From: Eurosta solidaginis
Taxonomy: Eukaryota; Arthropoda; Insecta; Diptera; Tephritidae
Length of the DNA: 64,000 nt
Direction of reading: 5' to 3'
Assembly (NCBI RefSeq): GCF_040869045.1
Contig: NC_090322.1
Span: 277,228,662 to 277,292,661 of the forward strand
Part shown: in pieces, positions 1 through 9,534 of the stretch
Layout: every line of letters starts with the position of its first letter
Numbering within the stretch: the stretch's first letter is position 1
The notes under the pieces: model-generated
What the model was told of the DNA's origin: nothing
Seen by the model: only the letters and a program-made list of their open reading frames with translations
Databases searched by the model: none
Position numbers and translations under genes: made by a program

Positions 1-626
1 CCGCTACAAACGAGGACGTATTTCATACTCTTCTTTATACTTCAGATCCTTACATAAGCAGCATTAGAAAACTGTATAAACGTGAAGGAACTTGAAGACA
101 CCTTAGATCTTTTGAAAGTGAACGAATTAATTTTAGATCCCGAAGTTAATTAAGTATAAATAACATAATAAACATATATAAAATAACAATAGTAAACATT
201 ACAATTAATTAACTAATCTGTGTTCAATTTCAATCACCATTTTTTTATGTTTTTATTATTTAAATTGATTTGTATGTATGTTTGATGCACTATTTGACAT
301 TTGGTTTTTGTAAGCAATAAAATATAGTATTCATTTTGATAATTTTGAATTTCTTTTATTTTTTAAGGTATGGTTTTAAATTAAATCATAATAAATTACA
401 TTCCATTTGAAGCCATATACCCTATTCTATATTTGTGCAAAATTTTAGAACATAATCAGAAGTGAAAAAGTTATTGATTTTTAATCAGAAACAGGCATTT
501 ATTTTCCATAGTGCGCCGGCAGACATACACAACTGGTGCGAGAACTAAAGGGGAAAGTACAATATGAGTGTGTGTGTTTTATGGGCGTTCAAAGTTCTCA
601 ACCGCTCTTAACGAAATGTTCAAAAT
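1..626. other. AT-rich non-coding stretch
   Basis: No open frame, RNA gene or repeat could be supported here. Composition is AT-rich with poly-A/T runs. Confidence 0.5.
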
Positions 627-805
627 TTTTTCAATTAGAGGGAAGTTGTTCCAAGCAGAGTTGCCCCTAGGCAGTGGTTTGACAAACACTACGATTGTAT
701 TTCTGCCATGAAAAGCTTATCAGCGAAAACTCATCTGCCTTGCAGTTGCCGCTCAAATTAAAAAGAAGTACGAAGCAAACTGGAAGAGAAGCTCGGCCTA
801 AATCG
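627..805 (+). repeat. Decayed tRNA-derived SINE, body only
   Basis: The stretch matches the body of the intact SINE at 6181-6533 on the opposite strand, including the segments TTTCTGCCATGAAAAGC, AAAACTCATCTGCCTTGCAG and GGAAGAGAAGCTCGGCC. The tRNA-like head is missing and there are many substitutions and small deletions, so this is an old, 5'-truncated copy. Confidence 0.7.
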
Positions 806-815
806 CTCCAAGTAT

Positions 816-2149
816 TTAATTTTTTATTAAATATTTATGGAGATAATATGTATATAGAGTGGGGTTGAGAGTGGTAGAGGGAGAGCGACATTTTTTAACA
901 CTCGACCTCGACTCTTGTAAATTATTACCGATAATGCAAATGGAATTGCGGCTATCGCTCAGAATTTATTTTGACTGTGATTTCATATTAGGTATTCAGA
1001 GCTTAAATTCTTGATTAAATGGAAATTTAAAGGTAAAGCAACTTCTTCAAATTTGTACGGAGGCAATTCCCAAGGTCTCCGATTTGTCGTAATGCTATTA
1101 TTTTAAATTTTGTTGTTTCTCATATAAAATTTTAATAAAATTATTTGATAACGAAGAAATGATAAATGTAAATAAAAAGATTAACGGTTTCATACATCTA
1201 GATTTGTTATTGGTTTTTACTGATGGCCCTTCCAGATGTATTTAAATAGGACATATTTTAAAAAATATTACATAAGACTTTAAGAGGTCTTGGGAATTAC
1301 CTAAATATGTGTATGTGTAACTTGCCTTTAAGTATTGATATTTGTATTGCTTCAAATGGAATTTTTGCTGCCTCCATCAAAATGTACAACGCACGACTCG
1401 ATTGATTCAGAAAATCAAAATAAAATTTGACTGGCTGCATTTTTTTTATTCTTGTATAGATATGTTTGGCTGTTGTAAGAAGGTAAGGTTTCTTTGGTAA
1501 ACAAATCTATTAAGCACTTTGTTCAAAGGTTTCACTACAAGTTTCGAAATATTTTTTAGTACGTAATTGTCACCGTCCATTAATTATTGCGATTCGACTT
1601 CGATCGTTGTTTATTATTAACTGAGCAGTGCTTTGCTATTAACAAGCATTTAAAATTAAAATTCAAGCTCTATAAACTTACATATACCATACATAAATTT
1701 GTTGTTGATCTACTGTTTAACGGGCTTCGCTTGCGTACCCGTGGACTATGTCATTGCCGATTAGCAAAGTACCAGCAAAAGCCGGTCGATCGAATGTTTT
1801 TATTTGCCTTTTCGTTTTACTTTCTGGTTTATCTGTTAATTGTTGTGCTCACACCTCTCTCATTGGATTTTTAAATACATACATAAATACGTGTACTACT
1901 AGTGATGTATAGAACTAATCGACTGAACTCGAAGAAGAGTCATTTGGAGAAATCAACTGTTCACAGGCTAAGACGAACCAAAGCTCGATTTTGAACTACT
2001 TCAAAGTTTACCAAAACCCAGAAATTTAAAAAGCCTGGAACTGGATTTCAAAACTTAAAAATTTTAAAACTAGCCCAAGGTACCCAAAAACTATGTCCAA
2101 AGAACTGTACGTCTAGAAACTAAAAAGATTAATAAAGGAAGATTTCGCC
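816..2149. other. Non-coding stretch, nothing recognised
   Basis: No coding signal. A short imperfect inverted pair (about 16 bp, around 1061-1077 and 1286-1302) is present but too short to name. A 95-codon open frame at 1587-1874 has no domain character. Confidence 0.4.
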
Positions 2150-2450
2150 TGAGGTTTCTTCCAATTTAAATTCCCTACAAATTGGCGCATGGCTAAGTTA
2201 TATGGCTGACTCATTTCATCAGCTTATTTTATTTCTTTCATTACACTGGCGTAGAGATTGTCAAAAGGAGATGGAGAATGTAGCCAACACTTGGACAATT
2301 ATTTACTGCAGTGGGGGTAATTTTGTACTAATAAGTAGTTTCACATATATCGCACTATTTTCCCTAAACACTCAGGACTAGCAACAGGTGTGTTATTGCT
2401 GTAGATGAGCCATGTTCATGTTTTATGCTGACTCCGAAAAAGCTAATGTT
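2150..2450 (-). repeat. SINE relic interrupted by another short repeat
   Basis: About 2150-2200 (containing CCCTACAAATTGGC) and 2408-2450 (CATGTTTTATGCTGACTCCG) are adjoining pieces of the antisense SINE body seen at 6181-6533. Between them, about 2208-2276 resembles the reverse complement of about 21702-21777 (shared core GAGATTGTCAAAA), so a second dispersed repeat appears inserted in the SINE. Confidence 0.5.
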
Positions 2451-2509
2451 TTTTCAATAACTAAACTATTTTGCAATAATGTCCGGCTGAGAAGCCGATA
2501 TTTGGGTAA

Positions 2510-2880
2510 AAGTTCCGGTTCTGGTGCTATTCGCAGTATGGGTATTGGTTTGAATTACGTTTGCGGTTTCAGGATCGGCTTTGGTTTCTGTTTGGGCTCC
2601 ATCTTCGGTTATGGCTTACTCCTTTCAATTGTGGTTGCGGTTCATATATTTGTCCTATTCCGATCTCGGTTGTTCGGACTCGGATTCGATTACGATTTTG
2701 GTTCTGCATTCGGTTCCTGTTTCAGTCCCGGTTTCGAATCTACCTTCGGTCCGCTTTGGTTTTTGTAAGTTTGGGTTTCGGTTGCGATTTCGATTCCTTT
2801 TACTATTATTTTTCCTGTTCTTTCTTTTTCTTTCATCTCTTTTTCGCGACTGCCGTCTTTTTCCTTCCATACTCGTCATA
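2510..2880 (+). repeat. Cryptic GGTTYC-type hexamer repeat and pyrimidine-rich tract
   Basis: Degenerate copies of GGTTTC/GGTTCT/CGATTC follow each other for about 270 bp, then grade into a T/C-rich tract. Several overlapping open frames here are by-products of the biased sequence: they give F/G/S-rich or R/N-rich peptides with no domain. Confidence 0.6.
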
Positions 2881-3161
2881 ATGATTGTACTGCTTTTTCT
2901 TCTCTTACAGCTTCCTTACATTACTTTGTCTCTTTATTATTATACCCTTTCCCCTTTATTTTTCAATTTTGTTCCTCTGATCTCGTTATTTTCAGTAACC
3001 AATCAGACACCAAGATTTGACACAGACACTATTTAAATTCTGGATTCTTCATAACGAGAGCAAAGATGTTTATGCATGAAATATTTCAACACCGTGGGTC
3101 GAATCGTAATATTCGTCAACGCATAACACGTAGTACATTTGTAGTACCCTGCTTTCATAAC

Positions 3162-3180
3162 ATACGTCTGCGAGGCGTAT
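3162..3180. promoter_or_regulatory. Subterminal palindrome, element A, left
   Basis: ATACGTCTGCGAGGCGTAT; 8-bp arms around 3 bp with one mismatch, directly after the 15-bp terminal repeat. The position corresponds to the internal 19-bp repeat of classical piggyBac, which the transposase cysteine-rich domain binds (family knowledge). Confidence 0.75.
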
Positions 3181-3681
3181 CACATTTTTTATTTTTGGTC
3201 TCCCTCTTACAATTGCTGTCTCAGCAAACTCATACCAGAAACGATAAAATATAGAGACATTGCATAGACGAAAAATCGTGTGAGGCAAGCTTCACAAAAT
3301 TCTAGTATGTCACATTCACCACTTACCACAGCAGAATTTGTTAAACTACCACTGTCTGTATTTGTTGTTTAATAATTATTTGTACACTTTTTATTCAGCT
3401 AATGTGTTCAGAGTTTTAACTTTTACTCACTAAAACTTCAATCAGTGTATTTCTGTGCTTAAATTATGTTAAAAATTGTGTTAAGGTTTTTGGTGTGGTG
3501 AAAGTGACCTACTAGAATTTTGTTACGCTCCGCTGCTTTCCACCGAAGTTCGCGCATGCAATATCTTTATATTCCAAAATTTTTGCTCATACTTACATTT
3601 ATCTCAGTCGTTACTCACAGCTTTGCAGTGGTGGTTGATTTTGCAGAGTAAGTTTCGTATTTCATGAAATATGGATGTTAC

Positions 3682-3700
3682 ATACGCTTGAGAGACGTAT
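3682..3700. promoter_or_regulatory. Third copy of the element A palindrome, before the transposase start
   Basis: ATACGCTTGAGAGACGTAT followed by CGTTATG, the same tail as the right-hand copy. It ends 86 bp before the ATG at 3787, so it lies in the likely promoter or 5' untranslated region. An autoregulatory role is inference. Confidence 0.65.
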
Positions 3701-3786
3701 CGTTATGATTTGTGTTACTTTTCCGCTTTAAATTTATTTTAAAATTAAGGTACCTAGGCCATCGTCGTAGAAATTTTAACTAAAAA

Positions 3787-4462
3787 ATGGAAAGAAATCA
3801 AGGACTAGACGACAGGCAAATTGCTAAGTATCTGCAAAGCCTTTCCAGCGACTATAGTTCCTAGGAAGAGGATAGTGAGGTAGAAGACGAGTTATTAGAA
3901 CATGTTGTTTGGAGTGACACAGAAGATGAAAACGTTGATGAAGAAGATAGTATCGAGAATACACAACCAGACGTGGATGAGCCACATGAAGCCTTAAATG
4001 ACACACGGTCCTTCGATAAGCGCATAATTGTAGTACTTAAGCCCACAATACGAAGTAGAAGCCAATATTGCTGGACTAGTTCAAAGGAAAGAAATGCTGG
4101 CAGAGTGCTGTCAATGAACATCGTTCGAACAGCCAGAGGTCCTACCCGAACATGTAAATCTTTTTGCGAACCTATCTCGTGTTTTGATGCCTTTTTCATG
4201 GATGAAATAATATCCGAAATTACGCAGTGGAGAAATGTTGAAATATCTCTAAAACGTGGCTTGCGCAGCAGTATACCAGCAAGTTTACCTGAAAGATCTT
4301 TCGAAGCCAGGAATATAAACGAAGAAACATCTAAGTAAAAAAAAGAGATATTGTACATTCTGCCCATCAAAAATTCAACGTGTGTCTAAAATGACTTGTA
4401 CGAAATGTTCAAAGCCCGTATGTAACGGACATAAAATTATTATTTGTAACTCATGTATATAG
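3787..4462 (+). pseudogene. piggyBac transposase remnant lacking the catalytic core
   Basis: The frame starts at ATG 3787 with an acidic N-terminus, meets a TAG after 25 codons, and continues through a segment recognisable as the piggyBac region before the catalytic domain: TIRSRSQYCW, LNIVRTARGPTR-like and FFMDEIISEI. It then jumps directly to the C-terminal cysteine-rich domain (RYCTFCPSKIQR, CTKCSKPVC, CNSC) after an A-run frameshift at about 4339. The three catalytic aspartates (268, 346 and 447 in the Trichoplusia ni enzyme) fall in the missing part, so it cannot transpose. What remains is mainly the DNA-contacting end domain; a repressor role could be imagined, but the early stop argues against a functional product. 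Confidence 0.88.
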
Positions 4463-4814
4463 AATGTTAATTAATTATATATATTTAATTAATTAAGTTT
4501 ATAGAATGTTAATAAATTAATTAATAATTGTACTTTTATGAATTAACATTGTATAAATAAAATATTGGTAACTTATTGAATTATTAAAAAAATTATTATT
4601 TTAGTTTTTAAGGAAACTTTTTGTTCCTCGCAGAGAATACTGCCCTTTTTGTTGATTTTTGGATGACAATAAAACTTTTTTAAAAAAAGTATTAAAATAA
4701 GCAATTGCTGTTTATAAAAATGACTCTTATTAAAAAAATAACACTGAAATATCTGAAACATGATGTTTTTTTTTATATGTACTCATTAGTCATCAGGTGA
4801 TGTCCTTAAACATT

Positions 4815-4833
4815 ATACGCCTGGCAGGCGTAT
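4815..4833. promoter_or_regulatory. Subterminal palindrome, element A, right
   Basis: ATACGCCTGGCAGGCGTAT, perfect 8-bp arms around GGC, ending 43 bp from the element end. In classical piggyBac the right internal repeat lies 44 bp from the end (13 + 31), so the left-right asymmetry is preserved. Confidence 0.75.
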
Positions 4834-4880
4834 CGTTATGAATTAAGGGGTACAAAATAACGTTATGAAGGCAGGGTTAA

Positions 4881-5379
4881 ATGGGCTACGGTCGGTTTAT
4901 CATTTAATGAAATTTGTTCAAAGTGTAGAATTTACTTTTCCATCTTTAAATTGTGATTGTATGTAACAATTTTACCCGTTAAAACCACACCTACTTTTCA
5001 ATCACTTAAGCATGGATGACACTATTCTGTGCGGCACAATTGCGCTAACGCCTTAAAGTGGCACTTCGTAACACGCTAAGACGAATGCCTGTGTTTGACA
5101 GATGAGTTAAATTTATATACTCTCACGGGATGCACGCACGAACTTGACATGTGAAAATTAAAGGTTATGTCCGAAAACGCATTCGAACGCATCTCTACTT
5201 ACAGGCGTTTTCATGCGTGTAGCAGCAAACTTCAAGCTGTTTCTAATAGCAGCGTCTTGTTATTTACTTTTTTTTAGTATACAGAACCAATTTGCGGTGA
5301 ATTTTTGCGACTTTATTCGTATTTTTGTGAATATATGTTATGCTTGCATTTTATGCGTATTATTTCTTTATTTATTTAT
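4881..5379. other. Non-coding stretch
   Basis: No gene or named repeat recognised; a (TTTA)n run near 5360-5385 introduces the LINE relic that follows. Confidence 0.4.
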
Positions 5380-5672
5380 TTACTCATCTTGAAATTGTTA
5401 CATTTCTTACAGACTATTGACATATATAAAGACTTAACGCACTAATTTAACATTTGATTAAGTAACAATTGAAAGTATTTTCAGAGTAGAAGAATTTGAG
5501 AGCAAGTTAAACTCATTAAGAGCTCTGGAAAGAGGAGCATTTGCAGCATAGTTAGTTCTTGCCAATCCCACAAAAAAGTATGCATTATTTCTTAAGCATA
5601 TATGTGCAATAGCAAAGAAAATACGTTCTAAAAGGTAAGGACAATCAACCGCCCCACGTATTAAATTAAAAA
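5380..5672 (-). repeat. 3' part of a CR1-like LINE relic (first half)
   Basis: On the minus strand this matches the 3' end of the LINE at 9370-13495: tetranucleotide tail, then diverged counterparts of the codons at 9535-9790. It stops at repeat C1 and resumes at 7738, so C1 landed inside this LINE copy. Confidence 0.7.
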
Positions 5673-6180
5673 CAAGTAAAGGTGTCTAAGTTCGGGTGTA
5701 ACCGAACATTATATCTCAGCGTGAGCTTCAATTGTACATTTCATTTCAGATAAATTACTTTTCTACATAAAACGTGGCATCGCCCATTTAAAAAATGTCT
5801 CCCCATTTCCTCTTATAATAAAACTTGATAAGTGAAATATCATTGATTCAAAACAATTTTTTTTTAAGTTATAGCTCATTATTCTAGTCTACGACTCTTT
5901 TCAATTTGTTTTATATCTAAGTTGCCGTGGTCTTTAGCCGATCCCGTCCATTTTCACTAGAAATATTTTCTGCTATAAGGAAAATATGTGTACACAAAAT
6001 CATTACGATATGTTAATTCTTCTTCGAGTTATGGCTCCCGAAACATAGAAAATTGCTTAGTCATAAAAGGGGCGGTGCCACAATCATTTTTAAAAATTTT
6101 AGTGTTTTCCAATTTAATATTATAATTCATTTTAGAAAGTAAAATTCTATAGATACAAAGCTCTTTTTCGCTAAGATATA

Positions 6181-6533
6181 AATGTAAGGCGCGATAACCT
6201 CCGAAGAGATCTAAGGCCGAGCTTCTCTTCCAGTTTGCGTCGTGCTCCTCTTCATTTTTCCCTACAAATTGGCCGGACGGGACCTACATGTTTTATGCCG
6301 ACTCCGAACGGCATCTGCAAGGCAGATGAGTTTTCAATGAGAGCTTTTCATGGAAGAAATACACTCGGAGCGCTTGCCAAACAATGCCGAGGGGCGACCC
6401 CGCTTAGAAAATTTTCTTCTAATTGAAAAACCTTATTTCTAAAATGTTTGATGTTGCTTTGTCCGGGGTGTGAACCCAGGGCATACGGTGTGGTAGGCGG
6501 AGCATGCTACCATGACACCACGGTGGCCGCCGA
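6181..6533 (-). mobile_element. Intact tRNA-derived SINE with 14-bp target duplication
   Basis: On the minus strand the head carries a pol III A box (TGGTGTCATGGTAGC, 6506-6520) and B box (GGTTCACACCCC, 6465-6476) with tRNA-like spacing, followed by a conserved body of about 270 bp. TTCGCTAAGATATA occurs at 6167-6180 and 6534-6547 as a perfect target duplication. It interrupts repeat C1. Sister copies are at 54159-54520, 627-805 and 2150-2450. Confidence 0.92.
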
Positions 6534-7704
6534 TTCGCTAAGATATAGCTTATTATTTTCGTCTACGACACTTTCAAAAATTTTTTATATAAAAGTGGGC
6601 GTGGTCTTTAACCGATCTCGTCCATTTTTTCTAGAAATATTTCCTGCTATAGGGAAAATTTGGGTACCCAATTTTATTACGATCCGTTAATTTTTCTTCG
6701 AGTTATGGCTCCCGAAACATAGAAAATTGCTTAGTCATAAAAGGGGCGGTGCCACGCCCATTTTTTAAAATTTGAAGTTTTTTCCTATTTGTTGTTATAA
6801 ATACCACTGAAATACCATTGATATAAAGCTCTTTTTTGCAAAAATATAGCTTATTTTATTCGTCCACGACCCTTTTAAAAATCTTTTAAATAAAAGTGGG
6901 CATGTTCTTTAACCGATCTCGTCCATTTTTTCTATAAATATTTCCTGCTATAGGGAAAATTTGTGTACCCAATTTTATTACGATTTAATTTTTCTTCGAG
7001 TTATGGCTCCCGAAACATAGAAAATTGCTTAGTCATAAAAGGGGCGGTGCCACGCCCATTTCTTAAAATTTGAAGTTTTTCCTATTTATTGTTATAAATA
7101 TACTTGGGGAAATGAAATACCATTGATATTAAGCTTTTTGAAAATCTTTTATATAAAAGTGGGTGTGGTTCTTAACCGATTTCGTTAATTTTTCTTCAAA
7201 GCATTCCTTATGTAAAGGTAACCTTTTTGCCAGAATTTTGTTATGATAGGTTTAACGATTTTTGAGTTATGATTAATAATATTTATAAAATTGATTTTAT
7301 CACAAGTGGGCGGTGCCACACCCATTTTAAAAATGTTTTTCAAATTTTTATCAAGAGTCTCAATATCAATCCACATTTCGAATTTCAACATTCTAGGTGT
7401 ATTATTTACTAAATAATCAAGTTTTTTGTGTTTTCCAAAATGTTATATATATAAAAAGTGTGCGTGATTATCATCCGATTTCGCTCATTTTCAATACCAA
7501 TCTATTCTGAGTCCAGATAAGCTCGTGTACCAAATTTGGTGAAGATATCTCAATATTTACTCAAGTTATCGTGTTAACGGACGGACGGACGGACATGGCT
7601 CAATCAAATTTTTTTTCGATACTGATGATTTTGATATATGGAAGTCTATATCTATATCGATTCATTTATACCTGTACAACCAACCGTTATCCAATCAAAT
7701 TTAA

Positions 7705-7735
7705 TATACTCTGTGTGCAAAGCACGCTGAGTATA
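7705..7735. repeat. 3' terminal hairpin of repeat C1
   Basis: TATACTC pairs with GAGTATA around an inner GTGC/GCAC stem. In C3 and C4 the inner stem is GAGC/GCTC, a compensated change. Confidence 0.7.
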
Positions 7736-7737
7736 AC

Positions 7738-8230
7738 AAATATTAGAGAGAGAAAAATTCTCCTGCAGTTCAAAGTCTTAAGACTGGCAAGCAAACATCT
7801 AACCTAACCTAGAGCGCACTTAATAAATACTTTTTGAATTCTTTCAAGACGATAAATGTGACAAGCATAAAACGGTCGCCAAATAAAACGGCATATTAAA
7901 ATCTTAGATTATGATTTAGAATATGAGACAAAATTGTTTAATATTTAACACAAGTTTATTATTTGTGCACCAAGTAACTACATTATCTAGGTCCTTCTGA
8001 AGTTTAATTGAGTCGGAAAGGCAAATAATCTTGTTGAAAATCTTCACATCATTTGCATATAGCAGGAATTGTGAAGAGTCAAAACAGCTAGCAATATCAT
8101 TTATGAAAATCACAAAAAGAATAGGGCCCAGTATGCTTCCCTGAGGAACGCCTGAAGAAGCTATGAAGGGATATGAGGTCACACCATCAACTACCACGGT
8201 TGGAAAGATAAAATTTAATCCATTTCAAAA
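7738..8230 (-). pseudogene. CR1-like LINE relic (second half), reverse transcriptase fragment
   Basis: This continues the relic at 5380-5672 after the C1 insertion. The piece at 7916-8197 still reads as reverse transcriptase: SGVPQGSILGPILFVIFIND and LLYANDVKIF, parallel to the intact LINE at 9535-12393. The active-site box is YAND rather than YADD, as in the intact copy. Upstream and downstream parts are deleted or frameshifted. Confidence 0.85.
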
Positions 8231-8978
8231 ATACAGAGTGAAAACCAAAACAATAGCGGCTATTTTCTTTGCATAAAAATTATAATAAAGTTAATTAGTG
8301 TATAATTCATTTTATCTATGTGACATATTTACGTTTTTAGTGCAGGTATTCTTGCCTAACTGGATTTTTATTCAGGGGTTTTTTGTGGCATCTAGCTTAT
8401 ATTATAGTATATTTTTTGTGGAGTAATGGAGGATATTTTGGCGTCTGATGAGGCAGATGCGCATGATTCTGTGTCCAACCCTACCTTAAAATGGTTTGGT
8501 GAGGGAAGAGCTCAAAGAAAAGTGCGCAAGGCTTTAAAGACATAGGCCCGTAATCATAGTCGAAATAAAATAGAGTTTTATTGGTTTAAACATCGTTCTA
8601 AATTAAATATCATTTTAAGTATGTTATAGTCCACTTAAACACTATTATATCTCTAAAAAAGTATTATAAATTTAAAATGACATGAGCCCGATTTTAATTT
8701 TTTAAAATAAGTTTTAAGTTGATGGTCTGCTATCAAAAGTTGCGGTAAATTAAACTATTTGCTATTTAAATGCGATGAACTTAAATGGAAGTGAAAAAAG
8801 GCTTCCCCGACAAGCAAATATACGTCAGGAGCTAATTTATTATACATAGAATGTGTATTAATATATTTGTGACGAAAATTACACAATCTTAAAATGTGTG
8901 ATGGTTACTTGGCTCCACATATGCGAAATCTTTAATTAAAACTATTCCGCATTCTAAGATATTTGTGAGTTTTGATAT
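8231..8978. other. Non-coding stretch with one small open frame
   Basis: Nothing recognised with confidence. A 39-codon frame at 8427-8546 (begins MEDILASDEADAHDS) follows a T-rich lead and could be the acidic N-terminus of a decayed transposase, but nothing else supports it. Confidence 0.3.
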
Positions 8979-9165
8979 TGTGACGAATATTAGTGACACT
9001 AAGTGATACTCACATCACTAGTCTGATGCTAAGTAAATGCAAAGTAAATGAAGTCACAACAACAATAAAGCAGGCAGTCACTTGTATCTACATAAACGAA
9101 TCAATCATTATGTCTACACATATGTACGTACACGCAGGGGAGAAGAGACGCAAAAACACATGCAT
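8979..9165 (+). repeat. LTR fragment, relative of the gypsy-type LTRs at 59859 and 62988
   Basis: It starts TGTGACGAATATTAG and shares CATCACTAGTCTGATGCTAAG-like, AATCAATCATTATGT and ATGTACGTACAC segments with the LTR starts at 23113 and, reversed, at 60479. Only the 5' part of the LTR is present. Confidence 0.6.
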
Positions 9166-9534
9166 ATATAAAATCCGGGCCCGGGACTAAACAATTTACG
9201 GGCCCCCTATAAAAAATCCACTAATACATTTGATTAACTTGAATTAATGACGTCTCATTGATGAATCATTATGGATGGATTACATAAAAAAAAAGTCTTG
9301 CCACATCAACTAAATGATTTTGGACTAAGAGCTGGCAATAAAATTAACAGAGAATATTTATTATTTATACTATTTTATTTATTTATTTATTTATTTATAG
9401 TCATACATGACGAGAGTGCACTTACAGACTAATTACAAAACTTTAGATTTTTTTTTGTTTTTTTTTTGTGCTTAGTATAAATAATAAATGTTAAGTGATC
9501 AATATAAATATTACACGATTATACAATTACAATA

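Larger units (their letters stand above)
3147..4876 (+). mobile_element. piggyBac-family element A, internally deleted
   Basis: The ends are inverted copies: CCCTGCTTTCATAAC at the left and its near-complement (14 of 15) at the right, finishing in gcaggg. The right flank is TTAA (4877-4880), the piggyBac target; the left flank reads AGTA, so that target copy has mutated or was lost. The 1.73-kb element holds a transposase remnant whose N-terminal part and C-terminal cysteine-rich domain are present while the catalytic core is missing. Three copies of a 19-bp palindrome lie at 3162, 3682 and 4815. It is a non-autonomous deletion derivative. Confidence 0.9.
5673..7737 (+). repeat. Long non-coding repeat, copy C1 (subtype 1)
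   Basis: It begins with GTAAAGGTGTCTAAG and the hairpin GTTCGGGTGTAACCGAAC and ends with a hairpin at 7705-7735. Inside are about three tandem units of roughly 300 bp, each with GAGTTATGGCTCCCGAAACA and CACGCCCA-type motifs, then GGACGGACGGACGGACATGG. It is the inverted relative of copy C2 (23751-25150). No coding capacity. The 5' TATCTCAGCGTG and 3' CACGCTGAGTATA are inverted copies, as in a terminal inverted repeat. The flanking AACAA may be a target duplication, but related copies also carry it. I do not recognise a named family with certainty. Confidence 0.75.

Noticed and set aside
1587..1874. 95-codon open frame as a gene
   Set aside because: No domain, no start context, and composition like the flanking non-coding DNA.
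2412..3036. Overlapping open frames rich in F, G, S, L (plus) or R, N, K (minus)
   Set aside because: They follow the hexamer and pyrimidine repeats; all frames are open because of low complexity.
6448..6690. Functional tRNA gene at the SINE head
   Set aside because: A and B boxes are present, but no complete cloverleaf could be drawn; the sequence continues into a SINE body with target duplication.
9121..9210. GGGCCC palindromes as a regulatory element
   Set aside because: Better explained as the eroded end of the hAT element; the CCCGGGCCCGGG run alone is not evidence of function.
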